This document shows positions 38,053-45,340 of a DNA stretch of 45,340 nt, piece after piece (positions within the stretch are counted from its first letter, which is position 1; every line of letters starts with the position of its first letter). Source of the DNA: Pseudofrankia saprophytica (GTDB lineage: Bacteria > Actinomycetota > Actinomycetes > Frankiales > Frankiaceae); NCBI RefSeq assembly GCF_000235425.2, contig NZ_KI912266.1, positions 247,124 through 292,463 on the forward strand, given 5' to 3'. The translations under genes were made by a program, and so were the position numbers. The notes below the pieces were generated by a model, which saw only the letters and a program-made list of their open reading frames with translations, did no database searches and was not told where the DNA came from.

Positions 38053-38098
38053 CCTGCGCCCGCTGTCCCGGAAACGAGGGACAGCGGGCCCGCGCAGG
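38053..38098. other. Long bulged hairpin in the divergent region before the sensor kinase
   Basis: CCCGCTGTCCC (38059) pairs with GGGACAGCGGG (38078) around GGAAACGA. After a small bulge, the outer arms CCTGCGC and GCGCAGG extend it. A stem of this strength in a divergent promoter gap is unusual; it could be a 5' leader structure, a terminator of upstream transcription or an operator. Confidence 0.5.
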
Positions 38099-38171
38099 GG
38101 ACGCGCACCCGACAGGTCCGGGGTCACCGACAGGACGGCTACCAGCGGTATCGCGCGGGATCCTGGGGAAC

Positions 38172-40466
38172 ATGGGCGCCCACACGTTGACGCTGGACCA
38201 CGGCGACAGCCGTGCCGACGGGGCCGTCGTCCATGACGGCCTCGACCGGGCCACGCCCACCGCGGAGCCGAGGGGCGCGGGGCGCGGCCCGAGCACGGGC
38301 ACCGCCGCCACCGCGGCAGGGCCGGCATCGATCACGCCGATGATGTCCATGACGCCGGCGGTGGTCGCGGCCTCGGTCCTCGCCGTGCTGCTGACGCTGC
38401 TGTCGATCGGCTGCGCGTTCGGCGCGATCGCCCTGCATGGATACGTCACCGACCGGACCGCGCACCGGACCGTGCTGTCGAGCGCCGACCTGGTCCTCGC
38501 GACCGCGTTCCCGCTGGTCGCGGCGCTCGTGCTGGTCCACCAGCCGCGCAACCGGGTGGGCTGGGTGCTGCTGTCGACGGCGCTGACCGGGCCCTACCTG
38601 CTGGCGACCCAGTACGCGGCCCTCGCCCTCGTGCCCGGCCAGGCCGAGTTGCCGGGGCAGGAGGTGGCCACCTGGTTCGCGGTCTGGGGATACGTCCCGT
38701 ACATGGTCCTGTGGGGACTGGTGCCGCTGCTGTTCCCGGACGGCCGGCTACCGTCGGCGCGCTGGCGTCGCGTCGCGGCGGTCCTCGCGGCGCTCATCGC
38801 CTGCCACCTGACGGCCCGGATGTTCTCCCCCGTCAGCACGGACGTCTCCCCCGAGCTGACGAACCCGCTCGCGGTCGACGACGCCACCTGGTTGCTGTAC
38901 ACCACCGTGATCACCGCATATCTGATCATGCTCGGGGGTGGGCTGGTGGGGCTGGCCGCGGTCGTCACCCGGCTGCGCCGCTCGGCCGGCGTCGAGCGCG
39001 CGCGCCTGCAGTGGCTGGTCGCCGGCATGGTGGGCCTCGTCGGCGCCACCCTCGCGGGGCTCCTCCTCGAGGGCGACTCGGACTCCGACGGCCTGAGCAT
39101 GGGCGTCGGCATGCTGCTGCTGGTCGCCGCGATCGGCGTCGGCGTCGTCCGCCACCGGCTGTTCGACATCGGCGCCGCGCTCAGCAGGACCGTCGTATAC
39201 GGCCTGCTCACCGTTTTTCTGCTGTTCGCCTACGCGGCGACGGTCGCCTCCGCCGGGGCGCTCGTCCCCGGCCAGCGCGTCGCCTACGGCGTGCTCGCCG
39301 TCGCCGCCCTGGTCGCGGCGGCCGCTCGCGACCAGGTGCAGCGGTTCGTGGACCGGTTGCTGTTCGGCTCCGCGCGGGACCCGTACGCGGTGCTCGCCGC
39401 CCTGCACGGCCGGCTCGACCTGGCCACCGGGCCGATCGACGCGCTGGCGCAACTCGCCGAAGGTGTACGCCGCGCGCTCAAGGTGCCCTATGTCGCCATT
39501 CACCCGGTGGACGAGCGGCTGGCGATGATCGAGACGGGAACGCCGGTCGACGCGGTCGAGCGTGCCGCGCTGCATGCCAGGACCGGGCAGGCCGGCACGC
39601 TGGTCGTGGGCCGGCGCCACCCGGCCGACGAGTTCAACGCCGCCGAACGGGCGATGTTCGACGACGTCGCCCGCCGCGCCGGCGACCTCCTCGACGCCGC
39701 CGCGACGCAGCACGACCTGCGGCGCAGCCGGGACCGTCTGGTGACCGCCCGTGAGGAGGAGCGCCGGCGGCTGCGCCGGGACCTGCACGACAGCATCGGC
39801 CCGCAGCTCGCGGCCATGGCGATGCAGCTCGACAGCCTCACCGACGGGCTGGAGGACCGGGCCGACCCGGCGGCGGCGCAGGCCGCCCTGATCCGGGACC
39901 GGCTGCGCGGCACCGTGCGCGAGATCCGCCACGTGGTGGAGAACCTGCGCCCGCCGGCGCTCGACGACGGCGGGCTGACCGTCGCGCTGCGCCAGTTGGT
40001 CGCGCCGTTCGCGCCGATCGTGACACTCGACCTGCCGGATGAGGCGCAGGCCGACCAGCCGGCGGAGAGCACCCCGACGGCGGAGAGCACGCTGCCGGCC
40101 GCGACCGAGGTGGCGGCGTACCGGATCGTCGCCGAGGCGGTGACGAACGCGGTCCGGCACTCCGGCTGCGGGCGGTGCGTGGTCCGCGTCCGCCAGGAGC
40201 CGCCGTGGCTGGTCGTCGAGGTGGTCGACGACGGTATGGGGCTCGCCGTGGACGCCGTGCCCGGGGTCGGGCTCCAGAGCATCCGGGAGCGGGCTGGCGA
40301 GGTCGGCGGCCGCCTGGAGGTGCACCGGGCCGCGGCCGCCGCGGCCGCGGCCGTGGACGGCGGCATGGCCGTGGACGGCGCCGCGGCCGTGGGTGGCGGC
40401 ACGGTCGTGGGTGGCGGCACGGTCGTGCGGGCCCGCCTGCCGCTCGGCGAGCGGAGGGCGTCGTGA
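38172..40466 (+). CDS. NarL-type membrane sensor histidine kinase
   Basis: In this 764-residue protein, a 55-residue low-complexity start precedes a membrane domain with about eight helices (about 60-395). A GAF-like region follows (about 410-520), then the HisKA_3 dimerisation helix with H539 in RRDLHDSIGPQLAAMAMQLD, and the HATPase domain with EAVTNAVRHSG, VVDDGMGL and GVGLQSIRERAGEVGG. Near the end, a perfect 18-bp tandem repeat (40389-40424) inserts GGGTVV twice between the last ATPase strands. ATG 38172 has only GGGGAA close by; the frame continues far upstream as a shadow of deoC and other DNA. Its stop overlaps the response regulator start in TGATG, so the two are cotranslated. Confidence 0.92.
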   Translation: MGAHTLTLDHGDSRADGAVVHDGLDRATPTAEPRGAGRGPSTGTAATAAGPASITPMMSMTPAVVAASVLAVLLTLLSIGCAFGAIALHGYVTDRTAHRTVLSSADLVLATAFPLVAALVLVHQPRNRVGWVLLSTALTGPYLLATQYAALALVPGQAELPGQEVATWFAVWGYVPYMVLWGLVPLLFPDGRLPSARWRRVAAVLAALIACHLTARMFSPVSTDVSPELTNPLAVDDATWLLYTTVITAYLIMLGGGLVGLAAVVTRLRRSAGVERARLQWLVAGMVGLVGATLAGLLLEGDSDSDGLSMGVGMLLLVAAIGVGVVRHRLFDIGAALSRTVVYGLLTVFLLFAYAATVASAGALVPGQRVAYGVLAVAALVAAAARDQVQRFVDRLLFGSARDPYAVLAALHGRLDLATGPIDALAQLAEGVRRALKVPYVAIHPVDERLAMIETGTPVDAVERAALHARTGQAGTLVVGRRHPADEFNAAERAMFDDVARRAGDLLDAAATQHDLRRSRDRLVTAREEERRRLRRDLHDSIGPQLAAMAMQLDSLTDGLEDRADPAAAQAALIRDRLRGTVREIRHVVENLRPPALDDGGLTVALRQLVAPFAPIVTLDLPDEAQADQPAESTPTAESTLPAATEVAAYRIVAEAVTNAVRHSGCGRCVVRVRQEPPWLVVEVVDDGMGLAVDAVPGVGLQSIRERAGEVGGRLEVHRAAAAAAAAVDGGMAVDGAAAVGGGTVVGGGTVVRARLPLGERRAS

Positions 40467-41119
40467 TGTCGTCCGTCCGGGTCGTCATCGCCGACGACCA
40501 TCCCCTGTTCCTGGACGGCCTGCGCGGCCTGCTGGCCGAGCTGGGGGCGACGGTCGTCGCCGAGGCGCAGGACGGCCGCGCGGCGCTGGACGCGGTGCTG
40601 CGCCACCGGCCGGCCGTCGTCTTCATGGATCTGCGCATGCCGGGCCTCGGCGGCATCGAGGCGACGGCCCGCATCGCCGAGCAGGCCCCCGAGACGGCCG
40701 TCATCGTGCTGACCATGAGCGAGGACACCGCCTCGTTGCAGGCCGCCCTGCAGGCGGGGGCGCGCGGCTACCTGCTGAAGGAGTCGTCGAAGAAGGACGT
40801 CGCGCGGGCACTAGAGGCCGTGGCCCGCGGCGAGCTGGTCATCGGGACGGGGGTGGCGAGCAAGGTCCGCCACGCGGTCGGCGGCTTCTCCCCACAGATG
40901 TTCCCGCAGCTGTCCGAGGCCGAGGTCCGGGTGCTGGAGCTGGTGGCAGACGGGCTGGACAACCGGTCGATCGCCGCCCGCCTCTTCCTGGCCGACAAGA
41001 CCGTCCGCAACCGGGTGTCGTCGATCCTCGCCAAACTCGACGTCACGACCCGGGCCGAGGCCATCGTGCGCGCCCGCGACGCCGGCCTCGGCTCCGGCCC
41101 GGCCAGCCCAGCCGGCTGA
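40466..41119 (+). CDS. NarL/LuxR-family response regulator
   Basis: The 217-residue protein has a receiver domain (1 to about 120) with the acidic pair D10-D11, the phosphorylation site D55 (VVFMDLRMPG), the switch threonine region VLTMSED and the lysine LLKESSKKD. The LuxR-type HTH follows: LSEAEVRVLELVADGLDNRSIAARLFLADKTVRNRVSSILAKL. It is the partner of the kinase whose stop it overlaps. Its own stop sits in the first of three 17-bp tandem repeats. Confidence 0.95.
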   Translation: MSSVRVVIADDHPLFLDGLRGLLAELGATVVAEAQDGRAALDAVLRHRPAVVFMDLRMPGLGGIEATARIAEQAPETAVIVLTMSEDTASLQAALQAGARGYLLKESSKKDVARALEAVARGELVIGTGVASKVRHAVGGFSPQMFPQLSEAEVRVLELVADGLDNRSIAARLFLADKTVRNRVSSILAKLDVTTRAEAIVRARDAGLGSGPASPAG

Positions 41120-41153
41120 CCAGCCCGGCCGCCTGACCAGCCCGGCCGGCTGA
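41103..41153 (+). repeat. Three 17-bp tandem repeats across the response regulator stop
   Basis: CCAGCCCAGCCGGCTGA, CCAGCCCGGCCGCCTGA and CCAGCCCGGCCGGCTGA follow each other without gaps. Each carries a TGA; the first is the stop codon. Confidence 0.75.
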
Positions 41154-41159
41154 CCGGCG

Positions 41160-41735
41160 TCAGCCGTCGAGGGCCCCGAGCTTCGGGGTCGTGAGCGCGT
41201 CGATGGCTGACTCCACGGCTGTGGTCACGCGCGGTTCGTCGCCGGTACCGAGCAGGTCCAGCAGTCCCCCGCGGAGCACCGCCAGCACGGCGCTTCGCTG
41301 CCGTTCACCGTCAGGGGTGCGGGCCACGCCGGGGCGCTGGCCTCGTTCGAACAGGTCCAACCAGTCCCGGACGGTGCGCTGCGCGAAGCCGCCCCAGGGG
41401 CCGTCCGGCTGGATCAGCGAGTTCGCGTAGGACTCGACCCACAGGCGCAGGATCTGCTCGTTGGACGGGTCCGCGAGCCATCGCCAGACGGCCGTCGCCA
41501 CCACGGCCAGGTCCGCGTCCTCGGGGACGACCTGCATGAGCCGCAGCTCGTCGGCGCGCGCCCGTTCCAGCAGCGCGGCCACCAGGCCCTCCTTCGATCC
41601 GAACACGAAGCGCAGGACACCGGTGCTCGATCCGATGGCATCGGCCAGCGGCCGCAGTGAGAGGTCCACGAGGCCGTGCTGGAGCACGTAGCGATAGGCG
41701 GCTTCGAGCAGTTCCGGCCGGCGAGACGTGGTCAC
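41160..41735 (-). CDS. TetR-family transcriptional regulator
   Basis: This protein is 191 residues from GTG 41735. The N-terminal HTH is seen in ELLEAAYRYVLQHGLVDLSLRPLADAIGSSTGVLRFVFGSKEGLVAALLER; the C-terminal helical ligand domain is variable as usual. Starts at GTG 41744 and 41741 overlap the TACAGT box, whereas GTG 41735 lies exactly seven bases after it, in line with leaderless genes here. It is divergent from a GNAT gene, with a large palindrome between, so autoregulation and control of the acetyltransferase are likely. Confidence 0.93.
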   Translation of the reverse strand: MTTSRRPELLEAAYRYVLQHGLVDLSLRPLADAIGSSTGVLRFVFGSKEGLVAALLERARADELRLMQVVPEDADLAVVATAVWRWLADPSNEQILRLWVESYANSLIQPDGPWGGFAQRTVRDWLDLFERGQRPGVARTPDGERQRSAVLAVLRGGLLDLLGTGDEPRVTTAVESAIDALTTPKLGALDG

Positions 41736-41748
41736 GGCCACCACTGTA
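41736..41748 (-). promoter_or_regulatory. -10 box TACAGT for leaderless tetR transcript
   Basis: On the minus strand TACAGT (41748-41743) is followed by seven bases and GTG 41735. It touches the edge of the palindromic operator, so a bound repressor would block it. Confidence 0.5.
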
Positions 41749-41784
41749 CTGATACGGTCGTGTCACTGACACAGTCGTATCAGT
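41748..41784. promoter_or_regulatory. 37-bp palindromic operator between tetR and GNAT gene
   Basis: Outer arms ACTGATACG and CGTATCAGT are perfect inverted repeats; the inner arms GTGTCA and TGACAC share the same centre at 41766. Each half reads TGATACGGTCGTGTCA-like. This is a textbook size for one or two TetR dimers. Confidence 0.8.
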
Positions 41785-41798
41785 CGGAGGGAGCTGGG

Positions 41799-42314
41799 GT
41801 GGGCACGGCGACGTCCTTACGTCAGATCGGCAGGCCGGGCGATCTCGGCTGGGTCATCCAGCGGCATGGCGAGCTGTATGCCAGCGAGTTCGGGTGGGAC
41901 TCCTCGTTCGAGGAGCTCGTGCTCTCCCTGGTCGCCGAGTGGAGGAACCGGCGCTCCCCGCGTGACCTGGGCTGGGTGGCGGAGGTCGACGGCGAGCGCG
42001 CGGGCTGCGTCTTCTGTTTCGAGACGGACGAACGCGTCGGCCAGCTCCGGATGCTGCTCGTCGAGCCGCGGTTTCGGCGTTACGGCGTGGGCCGGGAACT
42101 CGTCGACACCTGCCTGGCACACGCCCGATCCGCCGGGTACGAACGGCTGACGCTCTGGACCAACGACGTCCTCGCCGCGGCCCGCGGGCTCTACCTGCGG
42201 TCCGGCTTCACGCTGGTCGCCCGCGAGCCGCATCGCAGCTTCGGCGTCGATCTGGTCGGGGAGACGTACGCGCTCGATCTGGGACCGCCGGACCCCGTCC
42301 CGCGCCCGGGCTGA
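41799..42314 (+). CDS. GNAT-family N-acetyltransferase
   Basis: The 171-residue protein has an opening (IGRPGDLGWVIQRHGELYASEFGWDSSFEELV) like the acetyltransferase half of MarR-GNAT fusion proteins, but the MarR part is absent here. The acetyl-CoA site is LLVEPRFRRYGVGRELVDTCLAHARSAGY. It ends with LYLRSGFTLV. The GTG at 41799 follows GGAGGG. The substrate is unknown; control by the divergent TetR could mean a role in detoxification or small-molecule modification. Confidence 0.92.
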   Translation: MGTATSLRQIGRPGDLGWVIQRHGELYASEFGWDSSFEELVLSLVAEWRNRRSPRDLGWVAEVDGERAGCVFCFETDERVGQLRMLLVEPRFRRYGVGRELVDTCLAHARSAGYERLTLWTNDVLAAARGLYLRSGFTLVAREPHRSFGVDLVGETYALDLGPPDPVPRPG

Positions 42315-42340
42315 GGGTCACTCGGCGCGCGGGCCCACGG

Positions 42341-42973
42341 TCATCCGCCGGCCGCGCCCCGGGCGAAGCAGTCGGCGAGGTGGTCGTTGACGAGGCCGCA
42401 GGCCTGCATCAGGGCATAGCTCGTGGTGGGGCCGACGAAGACGAGCCCGGCGCGGCGCAGCGCCTTGGCGAGCGCGATCGACTCCGGCACCGTCGCCGGG
42501 ACGTCGGCGAGCGTGCGCGGGACGGGGCGGGCCGCCGCGTCCGGCTGGAAGGACCAGATGAGCTCCTCCAGCGGGCGTTCCAGCGCGAGGATGGCCCGCG
42601 CGTTGACGACCGTCGCCTCGATCTTGCGCCGGTTCCGGACGATCGAGGCGTCCAGGAGCAGCCGCTCGACATCGGCCTCACCGAACGCCGCCACGGCCGC
42701 CGGGTCGAAGCCGGCGAACGCCTTCCGGAACCCGTCACGCTTGCGCAGGATCGTCAGCCACGACAGGCCCGACTGGAACGCTTCCAGGCTGAGCCGCTCG
42801 AACAGCCCCACCGTGTCCCGCACGGGCCGCCCCCACTCCTCGTCGTGGTAGGCGACGTAGTCGGGGGCGGACATCCCCCAGGGGCAGCGCACCAGCCCGT
42901 CCGGGCCCAGCCGCCCCCCGCCGGCACCGTCGACCGCCGTCACGGGGCCATCCACACCAATATCAGTAGCCAC
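42341..42973 (-). CDS. tag: DNA-3-methyladenine glycosylase I
   Basis: It removes 3-methyladenine from alkylated DNA. The 210-residue protein carries VRCPWGMS, YVAYHDEEWGRPV, FERLSLEAFQSGLSWLTILRKR and VGPTTSYALMQACGLVNDHLADC. The zinc-snap residues of Tag (Cys and His near the start, His and Cys near the end) are all visible. Start: GTG 42973 is five bases from GGAAGG and gives near-normal length. GTG 43087 overlaps the add stop in GTGA and would add 38 residues not typical of the family; coupling to add makes this a serious alternative. Confidence 0.93.
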   Translation of the reverse strand: MATDIGVDGPVTAVDGAGGGRLGPDGLVRCPWGMSAPDYVAYHDEEWGRPVRDTVGLFERLSLEAFQSGLSWLTILRKRDGFRKAFAGFDPAAVAAFGEADVERLLLDASIVRNRRKIEATVVNARAILALERPLEELIWSFQPDAAARPVPRTLADVPATVPESIALAKALRRAGLVFVGPTTSYALMQACGLVNDHLADCFARGAAGG

Positions 42974-43083
42974 GGAGACCTTCCCGGACGTTCTCGGACC
43001 CGACACGGCGAGGATGGCACCCAGGTCCGACAAGCCAGTCGCCTTCGTGGCGGCGGTGACGGTCTCCGTCCGCGCCCACGGCG

Positions 43084-44187
43084 TCACCAGCCCGGTGCCC
43101 TCCCGGACAGGGCGTCGTAGCCGGGCTTGATGACGTTGTCGATGAGGTCGAGGCGCTGGTCGAAGGGGAGGAAGGCGGACTTCATCGCGTTGAGGGTGAA
43201 CCAGCGGATGTCCGACCAGCCGTAGCCGAAGGTGTCCACCAGCGTCGCGAACTCGCTGCTGAGCGTGACGTCACTCATCAGCCGGTTGTCGGTGTTCACG
43301 GTGACGCGGAAGCGCAGGTCGCGCAGCAGGCCGATGGGGTGGGTGGCGATGCTCGCCGCGGCGCCGGTGTGCACGTTCGACGACGGGCACATCTCCAGCG
43401 GCACCCGGGTGTCGCGGACGTAGTTCGCCAGCGGGCCGAGCGTGGCCCGCCCGTCCGGGTCGACGGCGATGTCGTCGACGATGCGCACGCCGTGGCCGAG
43501 CCGGTCGGCGTTGCACCACTGAACGGCCTCCCAGATCGACGGCAGCCCGAACGCCTCGCCCGCGTGGATCGTGTAGTGGCCGTTGGCGCGCTGGATGTAC
43601 TGGAAGGCGTCGAGGTGGCGGGTCGGCGGGTTGCCCGCCTCGGCGCCGGCGATGTCGAAGCCGACCGCGCCCCGCTCGCGCCAGCGGATCGCCAGCTCGG
43701 CGATCTCCAGCGAGCGGGCCTGGTGGCGCATCGCGGTGAGCAGCACGCGCGCGTGCAGGCCGGTGCCACCCGCGCCGACCCGCAGCCCGTCGATCACCGC
43801 CTCGACGATCTCGTCCAGCGACAGCCCGCGCTCGGTGTGCAGCTCGGGGGCGAACCGGATCTCGGCGTAGACGACGCCGTCGGCGGCGAGGTCCTCGGCG
43901 CACTCCCGGGCCACCCTGGCGAGCGCGTCCGTGGTCTGCATGACCGCGACCGTGTGGCTGAACGTCTCCAGGTAGCGAACCAGTGAGCCGCTGTGGGCCC
44001 CGCCGCGAAACCACCCGCCCAGCTTGGTGATGTCGGTGGTCGGCAGCGCCGTGTACCCGCACGCGTCAGCCAGCTCCACCACCGTCGCCGGCCGCAGCCC
44101 GCCGTCCAGGTGGTCGTGCAGCAGCACCTTCGGCGCCCGCCGGATCTCCTCCACGGTGGGCAGTGCCTCACCCGTTGTCGTCGTCAT
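43084..44187 (-). CDS. add: Adenosine deaminase
   Basis: It converts adenosine and deoxyadenosine to inosine forms, feeding PunA. The 367-residue TIM-barrel metalloenzyme has [12 protein letters not shown] (zinc histidines), [33 protein letters not shown] (zinc His and catalytic Glu), [20 protein letters not shown] and [11 protein letters not shown] (zinc Asp). The ATG at 44187 is preceded by TACGCT at exactly seven bases and no ribosome site, which decides against the longer frame to 44310. Its stop abuts or overlaps tag, so the two may be cotranscribed. Confidence 0.96.
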   Translation of the reverse strand: MTTTTGEALPTVEEIRRAPKVLLHDHLDGGLRPATVVELADACGYTALPTTDITKLGGWFRGGAHSGSLVRYLETFSHTVAVMQTTDALARVARECAEDLAADGVVYAEIRFAPELHTERGLSLDEIVEAVIDGLRVGAGGTGLHARVLLTAMRHQARSLEIAELAIRWRERGAVGFDIAGAEAGNPPTRHLDAFQYIQRANGHYTIHAGEAFGLPSIWEAVQWCNADRLGHGVRIVDDIAVDPDGRATLGPLANYVRDTRVPLEMCPSSNVHTGAAASIATHPIGLLRDLRFRVTVNTDNRLMSDVTLSSEFATLVDTFGYGWSDIRWFTLNAMKSAFLPFDQRLDLIDNVIKPGYDALSGRAPGW

Positions 44188-44200
44188 CGTCCCGAGCGTA
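44188..44200 (-). promoter_or_regulatory. -10 box TACGCT for leaderless add transcript
   Basis: On the minus strand TACGCT (44200-44195) plus seven bases precedes the ATG. It is the same hexamer as before accD. Confidence 0.5.
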
Positions 44201-44401
44201 GGGCAGAACTGTAACGATTCCGGTTCGCCGATCCGGCGACGCGCGCGAGCGGGGAGAGTCGGACAATCGGGCCTGGGACGGTGGGACCCACGTGGGGACG
44301 AGCCGGGCATCAGGTGTACCGGCGCGCGGCCGGATGTGCTCGGATGAACCTGGGCACGGCCGGACGCGCGGGCCGGGGGGCGACGAATGAGGGAGCACGA
44401 G

Positions 44402-45340
44402 ATGTCAGGCGAAGGCCGGTCAGCGTCGGGAGCCGGCCGACCAGCGGTCTTCCCCCCCGGGACCGTCGTGGGCCGGCGCTACCGGCTCGACGAGGTGATC
44501 GGCGAGGGCGGGATGGGGGTGGTGCACCGCGCCACCGACCAGATCATGCGCCGGACTGTCGCCATCAAGCAGGTCCGGCTGCCCGCCGGCGCCGGGATGG
44601 CCGTCGCGCAGGCCAGGGAACGGGTGCTGCGGGAGGCACGTGCCGCCGGGCGGGTCCACCACCCAGGCGCGGTCGGGGTACTCGATGTCATCGACGACGG
44701 CGAGCTGCCCTGGATCGTGATGGAGCTCGTCGAGGGGGACGCGCTGTCGGCCCTGATCGAGCGCGACGGCGGCCTGCCCGTCGAGCGGGTCGCCCAGATC
44801 GGGATCTCCCTGGCCTACGCGCTGGACGCGGCGCACCGGCTCGGCGTGATACATCGCGACGTCAAGCCGAGCAACGTCATCGTCACCCCCGACGGGCAGG
44901 CTCGGCTGACCGACTTCGGGATCGCCGTCAGCCAGGGCGACCCGCGGCTCACCAGTACCGGCGAGGTCATCGGATCGCCCGCTTACCTGTCGCCCGAACG
45001 CGCGCAGGGCGACGCCGGCGGGCCGGCCTGTGACGTCTGGGGACTCGGCGGCACGCTCTACGCCGCCGTCGAGGGTGAGCCGCCGTTCGGCGGTGCCACG
45101 CCGGTGGACATCCTCACGTCGGTCGTCGAGGGCCTGATCCGCCCGCCCAGGCATGCCGGGCCGCTCTGGCCGATCCTGCGGACGATGCTCGCGCAGCGAG
45201 AGGCCGACCGGCCCTCGCTCACCGTCGTGCGCTCCCGGCTGCGCGACCTGTCCGGCGAGACGTCGTCCCGCACCGGGGGCACCCAGCCCAGGACGCCCCG
45301 CCCCGCCGCGTCCCGCCCCGCCGCGGCCGGTCTCACGTCC
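44402..45340 (+). CDS. Ser/Thr protein kinase, 3' end outside window
   Basis: The ATG at 44402 follows GAGGGAG at six bases, and 313 codons are open to the last base of the window. The kinase domain (about 26-280) is complete: [14 protein letters not shown]56 in [24 protein letters not shown] and a YLSPERA motif (Ser in place of the Ala of APE, common in actinobacterial PknB-like kinases). A Pro/Ala/Arg-rich linker starts near residue 295, typical before a transmembrane helix and extracytoplasmic sensor that would lie beyond the edge. The target is unknown. Confidence 0.93.
   Translation, partial: MSGEGRSASGAGRPAVFPPGTVVGRRYRLDEVIGEGGMGVVHRATDQIMRRTVAIKQVRLPAGAGMAVAQARERVLREARAAGRVHHPGAVGVLDVIDDGELPWIVMELVEGDALSALIERDGGLPVERVAQIGISLAYALDAAHRLGVIHRDVKPSNVIVTPDGQARLTDFGIAVSQGDPRLTSTGEVIGSPAYLSPERAQGDAGGPACDVWGLGGTLYAAVEGEPPFGGATPVDILTSVVEGLIRPPRHAGPLWPILRTMLAQREADRPSLTVVRSRLRDLSGETSSRTGGTQPRTPRPAASRPAAAGLTS

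Noticed and set aside
36603-38171. In-frame upstream extension of the sensor kinase to give 1287 codons
   Set aside because: The extension covers deoC in a wrong frame and the membrane-protein gene on the other strand, with two strong hairpins in between. The ATG at 38172 is the plausible start.

Overview
The window is very GC-rich, with almost every third codon position G or C, GTG starts, dense coding on both strands, Ser/Thr kinases, and biotin-dependent acyl-CoA carboxylase genes carrying an epsilon subunit. This points to a filamentous, high-GC actinobacterium. A Frankia-type (Frankiales) chromosome is my best guess, by inference only. No tRNA, rRNA, CRISPR, integrase or complete insertion sequence was found. 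The order PH-domain protein / birA / accD / accE / accA, then lpdA / amidohydrolase / punA / pmmB / upp / deoC / add, resembles a conserved core region known from mycobacteria (Rv3278c-Rv3285 and Rv3303c-Rv3313c) and partly from Streptomyces. Much of the window is therefore ancestral chromosome with lineage-specific insertions.

Layout. (1) 1-1518: two tandem, paralogous, membrane-anchored proteins with four matching cysteines; the first is cut by the window edge. (2) 1686-5568: hppD-hmgA-fahA, the homogentisate route of tyrosine/phenylalanine breakdown. (3) 5626-11130: PH-domain membrane protein and biotin ligase, divergent from the acyl-CoA carboxylase genes accD-accE-accA. (4) 11496-17662: a DUF5313-like protein, a gamma-glutamylcyclotransferase-like protein, an LpdA-type flavoprotein, a Cys/His-motif protein, an M20 amidohydrolase and a GCS2-type carboxylate-amine ligase. 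(5) 18081-26030: aspS, a small unknown, a phoD pseudogene with an internal deletion, purine nucleoside phosphorylase, an SDR oxidoreductase and a phosphohexomutase. (6) 26107-35597: an accessory block on the minus strand, Ser/Thr kinase > J-like/zinc-ribbon membrane protein > GrpE-like protein > divergent Hsp70 > TPR-TM-OmpA protein, with stop/start overlaps of one or a few bases. It is faced by a divergent kinase carrying six 42-residue TPR-type repeats. This is the best candidate for an undescribed system. (7) 35645-45340: upp, deoC, a membrane protein, a NarL-type two-component pair, a TetR/GNAT divergent pair sharing a 37-bp palindrome, tag, add, and a third kinase that runs off the right edge.

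How it works together. Regions 3 and 2 feed odd-chain/propionyl- or acetyl-CoA carboxylation and aromatic amino acid breakdown, and birA probably biotinylates the AccA subunit encoded nearby. punA, pmmB, upp, deoC and add form a scattered nucleoside salvage set. The kinase/chaperone block looks like a signalling-controlled Hsp70 machine with its own exchange factor and possible membrane/envelope links.

Non-coding signals. Five genes share a TANNNT box exactly 7 bases before the start codon, as expected for leaderless transcripts. There are several strong hairpins, a 36-base dispersed repeat in two intergenic gaps 10.8 kb apart, four 16-bp iterons between the divergent kinases, and phased direct repeats before accA and lpdA.
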